A stretch of 5,815 bases of DNA from an uncultured Elusimicrobia bacterium (GCA_903874575.1 CAIQSZ010000110.1:1-5815); one strand, 5' to 3'. Shown: positions 1 to 5,815, numbered from the stretch's first letter. Translations and numbers: made by a program. Notes: a model not told the origin generated them from the letters alone.

Positions 1-939
1 GAGCGCGACGACCGAGAACGCCTCGTTGATCTCGAAGAGGTCGACGGACTCCTTCGTCCAGCCGGCCTTCTTCAGGAGCTTGTCGACGGCGCCCACGGGA
101 GCGGTTGGAAACCGCTTCGGCTCCTGGGCGTGCGCGGCCCAACCGGCGATTCGAGCCAGAGGCTTCCTGCCGGCGGCGCCCCTCGCGCCGGACAGCACGA
201 GAGCCGCCGCGCCGTCGTTGAGCTTCGAGGCGTTGGCCGCGGTGATGGTTCCGTCCTTGCGGAACGCGGGACGCAGCTTCGACGCCTTGTCGAGCCTGGC
301 GCGGCCCGGCTCCTCGTCCGATTCGACGCCGTCGACGGCGACGATCTCGTCCTTGAACCAGCCCCTCGACTGCGCGTCGAGCGCGCGGCGGTAGGACCTG
401 GCCGCCCAATCGTCCTGCATCTCGCGCGTGATGCCGTACTCCTCGGCGCACGACTCGCCGCAGTCGCCCATGTGCGCGCCGTCGTGCGGGTCGGTCAGGC
501 CGTCCTTCAGGATCGCGTCGAGCATCCTCGCGTCGCCGTAGCGGTAGCCGGAGCGCGCCTTGTCGAGCAGGTAAGGAGCCCTCGACATGGATTCCATGCC
601 GCCGGCCAGCGCGTAGTCCTCCTCGCCGAGCGCGATGGACTGCGCCGCCATCATGACCGCCTTCATGCCCGAGCCGCAGACTTTGTTGACCGTCGTCGCG
701 CCCGTCGAAACGGGGATGCCGGCCGCGAGGGCGGCCTGGCGCGCGGGCGCCTGGCCGACGCCGGCCGAGAGGACGCACCCCAGCACGACCTCGCCCAATT
801 CCTCGCCTTTCACGCCGGACTTGGCCAGCGCGTCGGCCGAGGCCTTGCCCGCCAGTTGGGGAGCCGTCGCATGGGCCAGCGCCCCGTTCAGGGAGCCGAT
901 GGGCGTCCGGGAAGCGGACAGGATGAGAATCTCGTCCAT
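1..939 (-). CDS. Thiolase, probable acetyl-CoA C-acetyltransferase (C-terminus cut by window edge)
   Basis: Predicted to join two acetyl-CoA into acetoacetyl-CoA (or the reverse, thiolysis) in the cytoplasm. The reading frame is open from the ATG at 939 to base 1, giving 313 residues starting MDEILILSASRTPIGSLNG. Seen: SASRTPIGS at 8-16, the nucleophile loop VNKVCGSGMKAVM with catalytic Cys88, GGMESMSRAPYLL at 113-125, HMG at 156-158, a GITREMQD segment at 170-177, NASKLNDGAAALVLS in the second half, and NEAF at 305-308. Family members run to about 390-395 residues, so roughly 80 are missing, including the GHP histidine and the second active-site cysteine (CxGG). The NKVCGSGMKA loop and the HMG motif resemble biosynthetic acetoacetyl-CoA thiolases more than degradative FadA types; chain-length preference cannot be settled here. 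The ATG is supported by a GGAG six bases upstream. The gene is last in the visible cluster, 16 bases after the DUF3307 gene. Its pathway (mevalonate, butyrate, polyhydroxyalkanoate or lipid breakdown) is not shown by these neighbours. Confidence 0.93.
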   Translation of the reverse strand, partial: MDEILILSASRTPIGSLNGALAHATAPQLAGKASADALAKSGVKGEELGEVVLGCVLSAGVGQAPARQAALAAGIPVSTGATTVNKVCGSGMKAVMMAAQSIALGEEDYALAGGMESMSRAPYLLDKARSGYRYGDARMLDAILKDGLTDPHDGAHMGDCGESCAEEYGITREMQDDWAARSYRRALDAQSRGWFKDEIVAVDGVESDEEPGRARLDKASKLRPAFRKDGTITAANASKLNDGAAALVLSGARGAAGRKPLARIAGWAAHAQEPKRFPTAPVGAVDKLLKKAGWTKESVDLFEINEAFSVVAL

Positions 940-945
940 GGGAAT

Positions 946-949
946 CTCC
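946..949 (-). promoter_or_regulatory. Ribosome binding site of the thiolase gene
   Basis: The minus strand reads CTGGAGATTCCC directly before the thiolase ATG. The GGAG core lies six bases from the start codon, inside the 16-base gap after the DUF3307 stop. This is the clearest Shine-Dalgarno site in the window. It fixes the thiolase start and suggests independent ribosome loading, unlike the coupled start of the gene before it. Confidence 0.7.
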
Positions 950-955
950 AGGGGC

Positions 956-1669
956 TCAGTAGTAGACGGCGCGCGCGGCCAAGCCGCAGACGCCCGCGAA
1001 CGCGGCGCCCGCGTAGAACGTGAACGCCCTCATGTCGGACATCCGCCGGCGGCGCAGAAGGAGCATCACGCCCAGCCAGCCGGCGGCCAACGCGGCGGCC
1101 CCGGCGCGACCGGGAAAGAGGAAACACAGCGCCAGCACCAAACGCTCGGCCATGGCGAGGTACTTCTCGTCGAAACCCGGGAATTCGGCGCCGTACAGGT
1201 CCTTCTCGACGAAGTAGACGACGACCGTGCAGGTGTGGGTCGCCAGGACGAATAGACATCCCAGCACCGGCCACTTCTCCGGGAAAAAACCGGAGGTCAC
1301 CGCGCCGACCGCGGCTATCGGCGCGACCGCGAAGATGACCGAATAGTGGATGACCTGATCCCAGCCGAGGAACAGGGTGTTGTCCGGCATCCCGTAGCGA
1401 GAGATGGTGTACACGCGCCACCAGTCTTCCAAGAGGTGCGCGACGAACAGCAGGACGATGCACGACCAGCCGTTGAGATGGAAGAACGGGTTGTCGATCC
1501 AGTTCTCGCGCAGGTACGGCCGGCACAGGACGATGTAGAACGCCGGATGCATCAGGCAGTGGACGAGGAGGCCCGCGAAGCTGGCGCGCTTCCAGCGGTT
1601 GATGAAGTCCGTCTGGAAGGTGAAATCGGCCAGCAGGTGGCCGAACATCAGGCGCCAGAAGATCTCCAT
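956..1669 (-). CDS. DUF3307-family polytopic membrane protein
   Basis: An integral membrane protein of 237 residues and unknown function, probably in the inner membrane. The N-terminal half fits the DUF3307 pattern as I remember it: FGHLLADFTFQTDF at 9-22 (His11, Asp15, Gln19, Asp21), LLVHCLMH at 34-41 (His37, His41), VAHLLEDWWR at 76-85 (His78, Asp82) and LGWDQVIHYSVIF at 101-113 (Asp104, His108). Charged and histidine residues set into hydrophobic segments are the family hallmark. Hydrophobic stretches near 31-49, 68-81, 107-127, 134-154, 174-206 and 215-232 suggest about five to seven membrane segments. An arginine run (RRRR, 206-209) lies between the last two and would be expected to face the cytoplasm. 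The C-terminal half beyond about residue 130 is longer than the core domain, and I do not recognise it. I chose the ATG at 1669 although the frame is open to 1873, because the upstream extension is low-complexity Arg/Gly-rich shadow of the cyclase gene. The start overlaps the cyclase stop by one base (TAATG) and has no good Shine-Dalgarno site, so coupled translation is likely. No biochemical role is known to me. Confidence 0.82.
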   Translation of the reverse strand: MEIFWRLMFGHLLADFTFQTDFINRWKRASFAGLLVHCLMHPAFYIVLCRPYLRENWIDNPFFHLNGWSCIVLLFVAHLLEDWWRVYTISRYGMPDNTLFLGWDQVIHYSVIFAVAPIAAVGAVTSGFFPEKWPVLGCLFVLATHTCTVVVYFVEKDLYGAEFPGFDEKYLAMAERLVLALCFLFPGRAGAAALAAGWLGVMLLLRRRRMSDMRAFTFYAGAAFAGVCGLAARAVYY

Positions 1670-1671
1670 TA
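1667..1671 (-). promoter_or_regulatory. TAATG stop-start overlap (translational coupling)
   Basis: The minus strand reads TAATG: the cyclase TAA stop (1671-1669) and the DUF3307 ATG (1669-1667) share one A. The 20 bases upstream contain no GGAG-type site at a normal distance. Ribosomes finishing the cyclase are therefore the likely source of initiation on the DUF3307 gene, which would tie the amounts of the two membrane proteins together. The overlap is seen; the coupling is inferred. Confidence 0.75.
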
Positions 1672-3774
1672 TTTGGCGGTAAGCCTGATGACGCCGTCCC
1701 ACGTCTCGGGCGGGATGACCGCGTACTCGCGCGCCCGGCCCGCGTAGAATTCGACCGCCGCGTCCCGCGGCATGAGCTTGGCGAACTCGTCGAATCCGGA
1801 CGAGGCGTCGGCCCATTTCCCCGCGAGGAACGACTCGATCGCCTTCTCCCAGACGGGCAGGGACTTCCTCCACTCTTCGCTCAGTTCGGCCGCCGCCGAG
1901 AGCGGCTCGTAGATCCTGATCGGAGTATCCTTGCCGACGACCAGCACTTGTCCCAGGAGACGGCAGGCCACCCGGTCCTTACAGCCGTCGAAAGTGTTCT
2001 CGGTCAGGATGATCTTCGAGCCGAAAAACTTATTGGCCCCTTCCAGGCGCGACGCCAGGTTCACTTCGTCGCCGATGACCGTATACTGCAGCTTCTTCTG
2101 GCTGCCGGTCAGGCCGACGGTCGCCGTGCCGGAGTTGATGCCGATGCGCACCGCCGGGACCTCGGGCAGGCCCGGCGTGGTCCGGTTCAGCTCTCCGATG
2201 ATCTTCTGACACTCGAGCGCCGCGATCACCGCGTCCGCGCGATGGTTCTTGTTCTCGATCGGGGCGTTCCAGAAAGCCATGATGCAGTCGCCGATGTACT
2301 TGTCGATGGTGCCGTGCCGCTCCAGAATGATCGAGCTCAGCGCCGATAAATATTTATTGAGGAACTGGATGAGCGCCTCGGGGTCCATCTTCTCGGAGAT
2401 GTTCGTGAAGTGAGCGATGTCCAGGAAGAAGACCGTCAGGTCGCGCTTCTCGCCGCCCAGCTTGACCTTCGCCGGATCGTCGGCGAGCTGTCTCACGACC
2501 TCCGGGGAGACGAACTGGCCGAACAAGTTCTTGATGGCCGCCTTCTCCGCGCCTTCGGCCCGGACGCGGTGGACCGTCAACGCCAGGTAGGAAGCCGCGA
2601 ACGCCAGCGCCGGGGGGACGAACTCGACGATAAAGCCCCGCCGGAACATCGCGACCGCGTAAACGACCCAGGCGAAGAACGCGCCGCCCGCCGCGCCGGC
2701 CGATAAGGCGGCGGGGACGGTCTGCAGGAAGTAGGCGAGGGCGAAGGCGAGGACGACCAGCAGAAGGGTCGCCGCCCGCGAAGACGACCGCATCGCGTCG
2801 CCGTGGAGCGCGTTGTCGATCGCGTTGAGGTGGAACTCCGCGCCGGGAGCCTGGTCGATGAACGGCGTCGGATAGTGGTCGTAGTAGCCCAGCGCCGTCG
2901 AGCCGACCACGACGATCCCCCCGCCGAAGACCTTGCGCTGGGCGTCGGTGAGGTTCCCCGAAAGGATGTCGACAAGGGAGACGCGGCGATACGGGGATTC
3001 GACGATCTCGGGATTCGAGATGTTCTTGCCCGAGTCGCGCTTCTCGTGCGCCGGCCAGCGGACGGGCAAACGGAAGTTCAAGGAATACAGGCCCTCGCCG
3101 TACTCCGCGCGCACCTGCTCATAGGTCTTATCCTGGTCGGCGGCGAGCGCGGCCGCCTCCAAGGAAACGGCGCCGAAGGCGGGCCTCAGGGGGTCGGGAG
3201 CGCCCTCCCGAAACAAGGAGAACCGCCGCACATGGCCGTCCTCGTCGATGAGATCGTCGATGTTCGGATGGCCGATGTATTTCGTCGATGCGAGCAGGGG
3301 CGGGATCGGAAGGGTCGTCGTCGTGACGACGCCGTGGGCGGTCGTCTGAAGGTCTTGCGCGAAGAGGTGGACGACGCGGCCGAAGCGCTTCGTGGCGGCC
3401 GCCAGTTGCGCGTCCCCCGGCCTCGGCTCGAAGAACATGACGTCGAAGACGACGACGCGCGCGCCCAAAGCCTTCAGCGCGTCGAGCAGGCGGGCATAGG
3501 CCGTCCGCGGCAACGGAAACCCGTACTTCTTGCCGGTCTCGGCGTCGACGGCGGCCAGGATGAGGCGGGGATCGCCGCTCCTCAGCGCGCCGCCGGCGCG
3601 GCTGAACATGAAGTCCTGCCAATTATTCTGGAAGCGGGCGAAGACCCCGGGAGATTCGAGCCCCAGGAAACGGGGGTGGACGGCGACGAGAAACAACAGG
3701 CAGGAGACGACGGAAAAAAACTTCGCGAAGCGGCCGGGGCTCTTCACGAGGGTGAATCTAGCATTCCCGACCAT
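1669..3774 (-). CDS. CHASE2-domain class III adenylate cyclase, membrane-bound
   Basis: Receptor-type adenylate cyclase making cAMP from ATP; 701 residues from the ATG. Order: one N-terminal membrane segment (about 19-35); an extracytoplasmic CHASE2 sensor (about 40-325), with the typical SRAGGALRSGDPRLILAAVD, ARVVVFDVMFFEP and GGGIVVVGSTALGYYDHYPTP blocks and a PGAEFHLNAIDNAL end; three membrane segments (about 334-401); a short linker with NLFGQFVSPEVV; then the cyclase domain (about 442-622). Catalytic residues are intact: metal-binding Asp452 and Asp496, adenine-selecting Lys492 (DKYIGD) with Thr565 (LQYTVIGD), transition-state Asn572 and Arg576 (VNLASR). The Lys/Thr pair is the kind known from cyanobacterial CyaC, so ATP is the expected substrate. 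A helical tail (about 632-701) with PxDAAVEFYAGRAREY and PPETWDGVIRL is usual in CHASE2 cyclases. Oddity: DIAHFT stands where DIxGFT is usual. An in-frame TTG at 3783 could add three residues; I preferred the ATG. Neither has a clear Shine-Dalgarno site. The ligand of CHASE2 is unknown. Confidence 0.95.
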   Translation of the reverse strand: MVGNARFTLVKSPGRFAKFFSVVSCLLFLVAVHPRFLGLESPGVFARFQNNWQDFMFSRAGGALRSGDPRLILAAVDAETGKKYGFPLPRTAYARLLDALKALGARVVVFDVMFFEPRPGDAQLAAATKRFGRVVHLFAQDLQTTAHGVVTTTTLPIPPLLASTKYIGHPNIDDLIDEDGHVRRFSLFREGAPDPLRPAFGAVSLEAAALAADQDKTYEQVRAEYGEGLYSLNFRLPVRWPAHEKRDSGKNISNPEIVESPYRRVSLVDILSGNLTDAQRKVFGGGIVVVGSTALGYYDHYPTPFIDQAPGAEFHLNAIDNALHGDAMRSSSRAATLLLVVLAFALAYFLQTVPAALSAGAAGGAFFAWVVYAVAMFRRGFIVEFVPPALAFAASYLALTVHRVRAEGAEKAAIKNLFGQFVSPEVVRQLADDPAKVKLGGEKRDLTVFFLDIAHFTNISEKMDPEALIQFLNKYLSALSSIILERHGTIDKYIGDCIMAFWNAPIENKNHRADAVIAALECQKIIGELNRTTPGLPEVPAVRIGINSGTATVGLTGSQKKLQYTVIGDEVNLASRLEGANKFFGSKIILTENTFDGCKDRVACRLLGQVLVVGKDTPIRIYEPLSAAAELSEEWRKSLPVWEKAIESFLAGKWADASSGFDEFAKLMPRDAAVEFYAGRAREYAVIPPETWDGVIRLTAK
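2346..2357. repeat. 12-bp AT-only perfect palindrome inside the cyclase gene
   Basis: ATAAATATTTAT is a perfect palindrome made only of A and T, in otherwise strongly GC-rich coding sequence. It lies in the cyclase catalytic domain and covers the codons for Asn-Lys-Tyr-Leu (AAT AAA TAT TTA), where neighbouring codons nearly always end in G or C. The helix it encodes (LNKYLS) is ordinary for the family, so the protein need not be unusual. It could be a chance run of rare codons; no function is shown. Confidence 0.4.
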
Positions 3775-3822
3775 GGCGCACAAGTGGCGCGGCCGGGGTC
3801 GCGGCGGTCCGCTTGAGGGCGC
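3775..3822 (-). other. Short spacer between surface-protein and cyclase genes
   Basis: These 48 bases separate the TGA of the surface protein from the cyclase ATG. They are almost entirely G and C, and I find no A-rich -10 element, no T-run terminator and no GGAG-type site near the ATG. Only weak four-base stems can be drawn. The spacing is compatible with co-transcription, but GC-richness hides signals, so a separate cyclase promoter inside the upstream gene is not excluded. The in-frame TTG alternative start (3783-3781) falls inside this spacer. Confidence 0.5.
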
Positions 3823-5815
3823 TCAGTGTATGACGCCGATCTTGCGGATCGCCGTCGCGGCGCCGCCCGGCGACTTCACCCTGATGCGGGCGATATAGCC
3901 GCCCTTGGCGACGAGGGCGCCCGCGTCGTTGCGGCCGTCCCACGGGACGAAGTTCAGGCCGATGAAGCCGCCCTGGGAGCCGGCGGCGCAATTGATGGTC
4001 TTCACCAAGTAGCCCAGCTCGTCGTAGATCTGGATGGTCACGCTCGAGTTGGCGTTAAGCGTGTAGGCGATGTTGGTGGAGCCCGCCGGACCTCCCTTGC
4101 GCGTGTCGAACGGGTTCGGATAGTTGCTGACGCCTGAAATGATGCTGTTCGTCGCGCCGGTGTTGGCGGACTGCGCGGCCGGCGACCAATTGGAGACCAC
4201 CCCGGCGCCGCTGACGCCGCGGACGCGGTAGGTGAAGAAATCGCCGGGGGCGCGCGGACCCTCGCCGGGATAGTGCGCCGCGTCGCCGACGATATAGGTC
4301 GTTTTGGCCGCCGGAATGAAGTTGATCGTGCGCCAGACGACGTTCGCCGAGAGGTCCTTCGGGTCGCCGCCGCGCTCCTGCACCTCGTACTGGGACACGC
4401 CCGAGACGGACTGGATCGACGGAGCCCATTTCACCGAGAACGAAGTCTTGCCCTGCTCCAGCGGCTGCGCCGCCCCGGGAACCGTGGGCGCCAGGGGATC
4501 CACGCGGTAGACGAACATGGCTTGGGCCGGCGAGACCGCGCCGCCGGCCGAGACGTACTGCGCGGACAGGATCGCGGCGTCGTCGGAAACGACCTCGCCG
4601 GAGGTGTGGAGGATCGGAGCCGACCCGCGCAGGCCGCGGCCGGTGGCCGGCGGCGGGTCGCCGGCCTGGGAGATGACCTGGATGAGGTTTCCCCCTCCGC
4701 GCTGGGCGCGCATGATCTCGCTGCCCACGTAGATCAGGCCCGGGAGGTGCAGGCTGGAGGCGTCGTCGACGATGAAGGACGTCGCGCCCTGGGACAGGAC
4801 GGTCGTCAGCCGCGCGATGTTCGGCACGCCCAGCACAAGGTTGCCCAACGTCGCCGCGGTGATGGGCGCGCCGGTCGCCTTCGCGCGGAACGCGGCCGCG
4901 CCGAGGCCGGCGATGCCGGTGACGGTCACCGACGACCACTTATGCGTGACGCCGATCGGATCGTCGTAGTATTTGCCGACCGCGACCAGATAGTAGCCCG
5001 ACGTGCCGATCATCGGCAGGTTGAAGTTCAGCTGTCCCGCGCTGGGCGACCAGGACGTCGGAGCCAGGCCCTGCCCCGGGTCGGGCGCCGTCTTGGCGAG
5101 GTTGCCCGGGTCCGCCGCGTCCAAGCCGATGCGGAACTGCGGCTTCGTGGAACCGGCCGGGAAGATGACCAAGTCGGGAATGCCGTCCTTGTTGATGTCC
5201 ACATCCAGGATGCCGGCGCCCGTGATGTCCGTGGTGGGCACGCCGTCGCCGAGCAGAGAGACCTGATCGGGCCGCGTGCTCAGGCCAATCGAGAAGTTGT
5301 CCGGGCGTCCGTCGCCGTTGACGTCGAGGAGCGGAGGGGATTGGCCGCAGTTCGAAAGGCTGCACGGCGCGTTCGCGCACCACGGCGCGCCGTCCGGGCA
5401 CAGCCAGTGCGACATGTCCGGGATCGGATTGCTGTTGGCGTCCAGGCAGATGTCGTTGCGCGGGTTCGACGCGTCCTTGCCGTTATTGCAGTTCGCCGCG
5501 TCGATCTTCGCGTACGCGGGGTAGCCGACCGCCGGCTCGGGAACGCCCGAACCCGCGCGCGTGACGATGATCGGCGGCAGGGACGAACTGATCGAGACCG
5601 CGGGCACCGTCAGCGGCGCGATGAGAAGGGTCTTCGAGTACACGGGAGGCTGCGACACGGGATCGGGCGCCGCGACGATCGGGGCGCCGCTGGGAGACAG
5701 CAGGTCCGCGAACGCCGCCAGCGAAAAGCCGAGCGTGTGATTGAGCGTGTTGCCGCCCGCGCGGTCGATAAAGCCGATGTCCGCGGTGATGAAGACGGTG
5801 GCGACGGCCGTGGAC
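3823..5815 (-). CDS. Large surface/secreted protein with Ca-loop repeats, FnIII-like and FlgD-like C-terminal domains (N-terminus outside window)
   Basis: The frame stays open from the TGA at 3823 to the window end, so 663 residues are visible and the start and any signal peptide lie beyond it. A GTG at 5658 is only internal: the residues before it (FITADIGFIDRAGG, HTLGFSLAAFADLL) look like genuine protein. Order in visible residues: a beta-type segment (1-105); a cysteine-rich insert with six Cys (109-156); two DxNxDGxxD loops (DVNGDGRPD at 164-172, DINKDGIPD at 206-214) like the calcium loops of FG-GAP/VCBS or thrombospondin-3 repeats; a Gly/Ala-rich region with GTSGYYLVAVGKYYDDP; a module with ATSFIVDDA, GSEIMR, GRGLRGS and HTSGEVV (about 332-428); a fibronectin-III-like domain (about 440-552, with FFTYRVRGVSGAG); and a FlgD-type Ig-like domain (562-663) with YPNPF, VTIQIYDELGYLVK, WDGRNDAG and a terminal KIGVIH. 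Such proteins are normally exported to the cell surface, and the last domain often acts as a C-terminal anchoring or sorting element. No enzyme motif is seen. The link to the downstream cyclase is positional only. Confidence 0.85.
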   Translation of the reverse strand, partial: STAVATVFITADIGFIDRAGGNTLNHTLGFSLAAFADLLSPSGAPIVAAPDPVSQPPVYSKTLLIAPLTVPAVSISSSLPPIIVTRAGSGVPEPAVGYPAYAKIDAANCNNGKDASNPRNDICLDANSNPIPDMSHWLCPDGAPWCANAPCSLSNCGQSPPLLDVNGDGRPDNFSIGLSTRPDQVSLLGDGVPTTDITGAGILDVDINKDGIPDLVIFPAGSTKPQFRIGLDAADPGNLAKTAPDPGQGLAPTSWSPSAGQLNFNLPMIGTSGYYLVAVGKYYDDPIGVTHKWSSVTVTGIAGLGAAAFRAKATGAPITAATLGNLVLGVPNIARLTTVLSQGATSFIVDDASSLHLPGLIYVGSEIMRAQRGGGNLIQVISQAGDPPPATGRGLRGSAPILHTSGEVVSDDAAILSAQYVSAGGAVSPAQAMFVYRVDPLAPTVPGAAQPLEQGKTSFSVKWAPSIQSVSGVSQYEVQERGGDPKDLSANVVWRTINFIPAAKTTYIVGDAAHYPGEGPRAPGDFFTYRVRGVSGAGVVSNWSPAAQSANTGATNSIISGVSNYPNPFDTRKGGPAGSTNIAYTLNANSSVTIQIYDELGYLVKTINCAAGSQGGFIGLNFVPWDGRNDAGALVAKGGYIARIRVKSPGGAATAIRKIGVIH

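Noticed and set aside
130..1023. 297-codon plus-strand open frame opposite the thiolase gene
   Set aside because: Its composition is low-complexity Arg/Ala/Val and it is antisense to a thiolase with all expected motifs; no ribosome binding site or family resemblance.
1277..1295. Hairpin CTCCGG-GAAAAAA-CCGGAG that looks like a terminator
   Set aside because: The perfect six-base stem is in the middle of the DUF3307 coding region and is not followed by a T-run on the minus strand; the A/T run forms the loop and encodes Phe-Phe.
1670..1873. 68-residue N-terminal extension of the DUF3307 protein from an upstream in-frame start
   Set aside because: The extension is Arg/Gly-rich, overlaps the end of the cyclase gene, and has no hydrophobic character. 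The ATG at 1669 begins exactly where family-like sequence starts and forms a TAATG junction.
3311..3331. GTC/GTG/GAC-rich near-repeat, possible microsatellite or inverted repeat
   Set aside because: It encodes a Thr run (VVTTTTLP) in the CHASE2 domain with repeated ACG codons. It is short and explained by coding content.
2803..3816. 337-codon plus-strand open frame opposite the cyclase gene
   Set aside because: It is Arg/Val/Gly/Asp-rich with no recognisable domain and lies fully antisense to the well-supported CHASE2 cyclase. Strong G/C third-position bias makes such mirror frames routine.
3775..3822. Possible promoter or terminator between surface-protein and cyclase genes
   Set aside because: Only weak four-base stems and no A/T-rich -10 or U-tract can be found in this almost pure G/C spacer.
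4055..4939. 294-codon minus-strand frame inside the surface-protein gene
   Set aside because: It is an out-of-frame, Arg/Gly/Pro-rich shadow of the FnIII/FlgD-like protein, with no motif of its own.

Overview
This is a GC-rich bacterial window in which every supportable gene lies on the minus strand and is read from high to low coordinates. I see four protein genes packed almost without gaps: (1) a large surface or secreted protein with a FlgD-like C-terminal domain (5815 down to 3823, N-terminus outside the window); (2) a CHASE2-sensor class III adenylate cyclase (3774 to 1669); (3) a polytopic DUF3307-type membrane protein (1669 to 956); (4) a biosynthetic-type thiolase, probably acetyl-CoA C-acetyltransferase (939 to 1, C-terminus outside the window). 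There are no RNA genes, mobile elements, CRISPR arrays or convincing promoters or terminators.

Organism: the high GC and strong G/C third-position bias create many long false ORFs on the plus strand. The surface protein ends in a 'YPNPF... WDGRNDAG... KIGVIH' Ig-like domain with an upstream fibronectin-III-like segment. That C-terminal style is common in multi-domain surface proteins of poorly cultured Gram-negative phyla. From memory, the exact 'NPFDTRKGG ... RKIGVIH' form fits high-GC Elusimicrobiota best, but this is a family-style inference and not a demonstrated placement.

Layout and possible logic: the surface protein and the cyclase gene are separated by 48 GC-rich bases with no obvious Shine-Dalgarno site. 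The cyclase stop and the DUF3307 start share one base (TAATG), so the two are probably translationally coupled. The thiolase follows after 16 bases and has the only clear ribosome binding site in the window. The cyclase should be anchored in the inner membrane, with its CHASE2 sensor outside and its catalytic domain in the cytoplasm, making cAMP. All the key catalytic residues are present, with the Lys/Thr adenine-selecting pair. The most interesting point is the tight pairing of a sensor cyclase with a multi-pass membrane protein of unknown function, which could be a partner or modulator. The thiolase is more likely a metabolic gene co-transcribed by proximity. Two of the four genes are truncated by the window edges.
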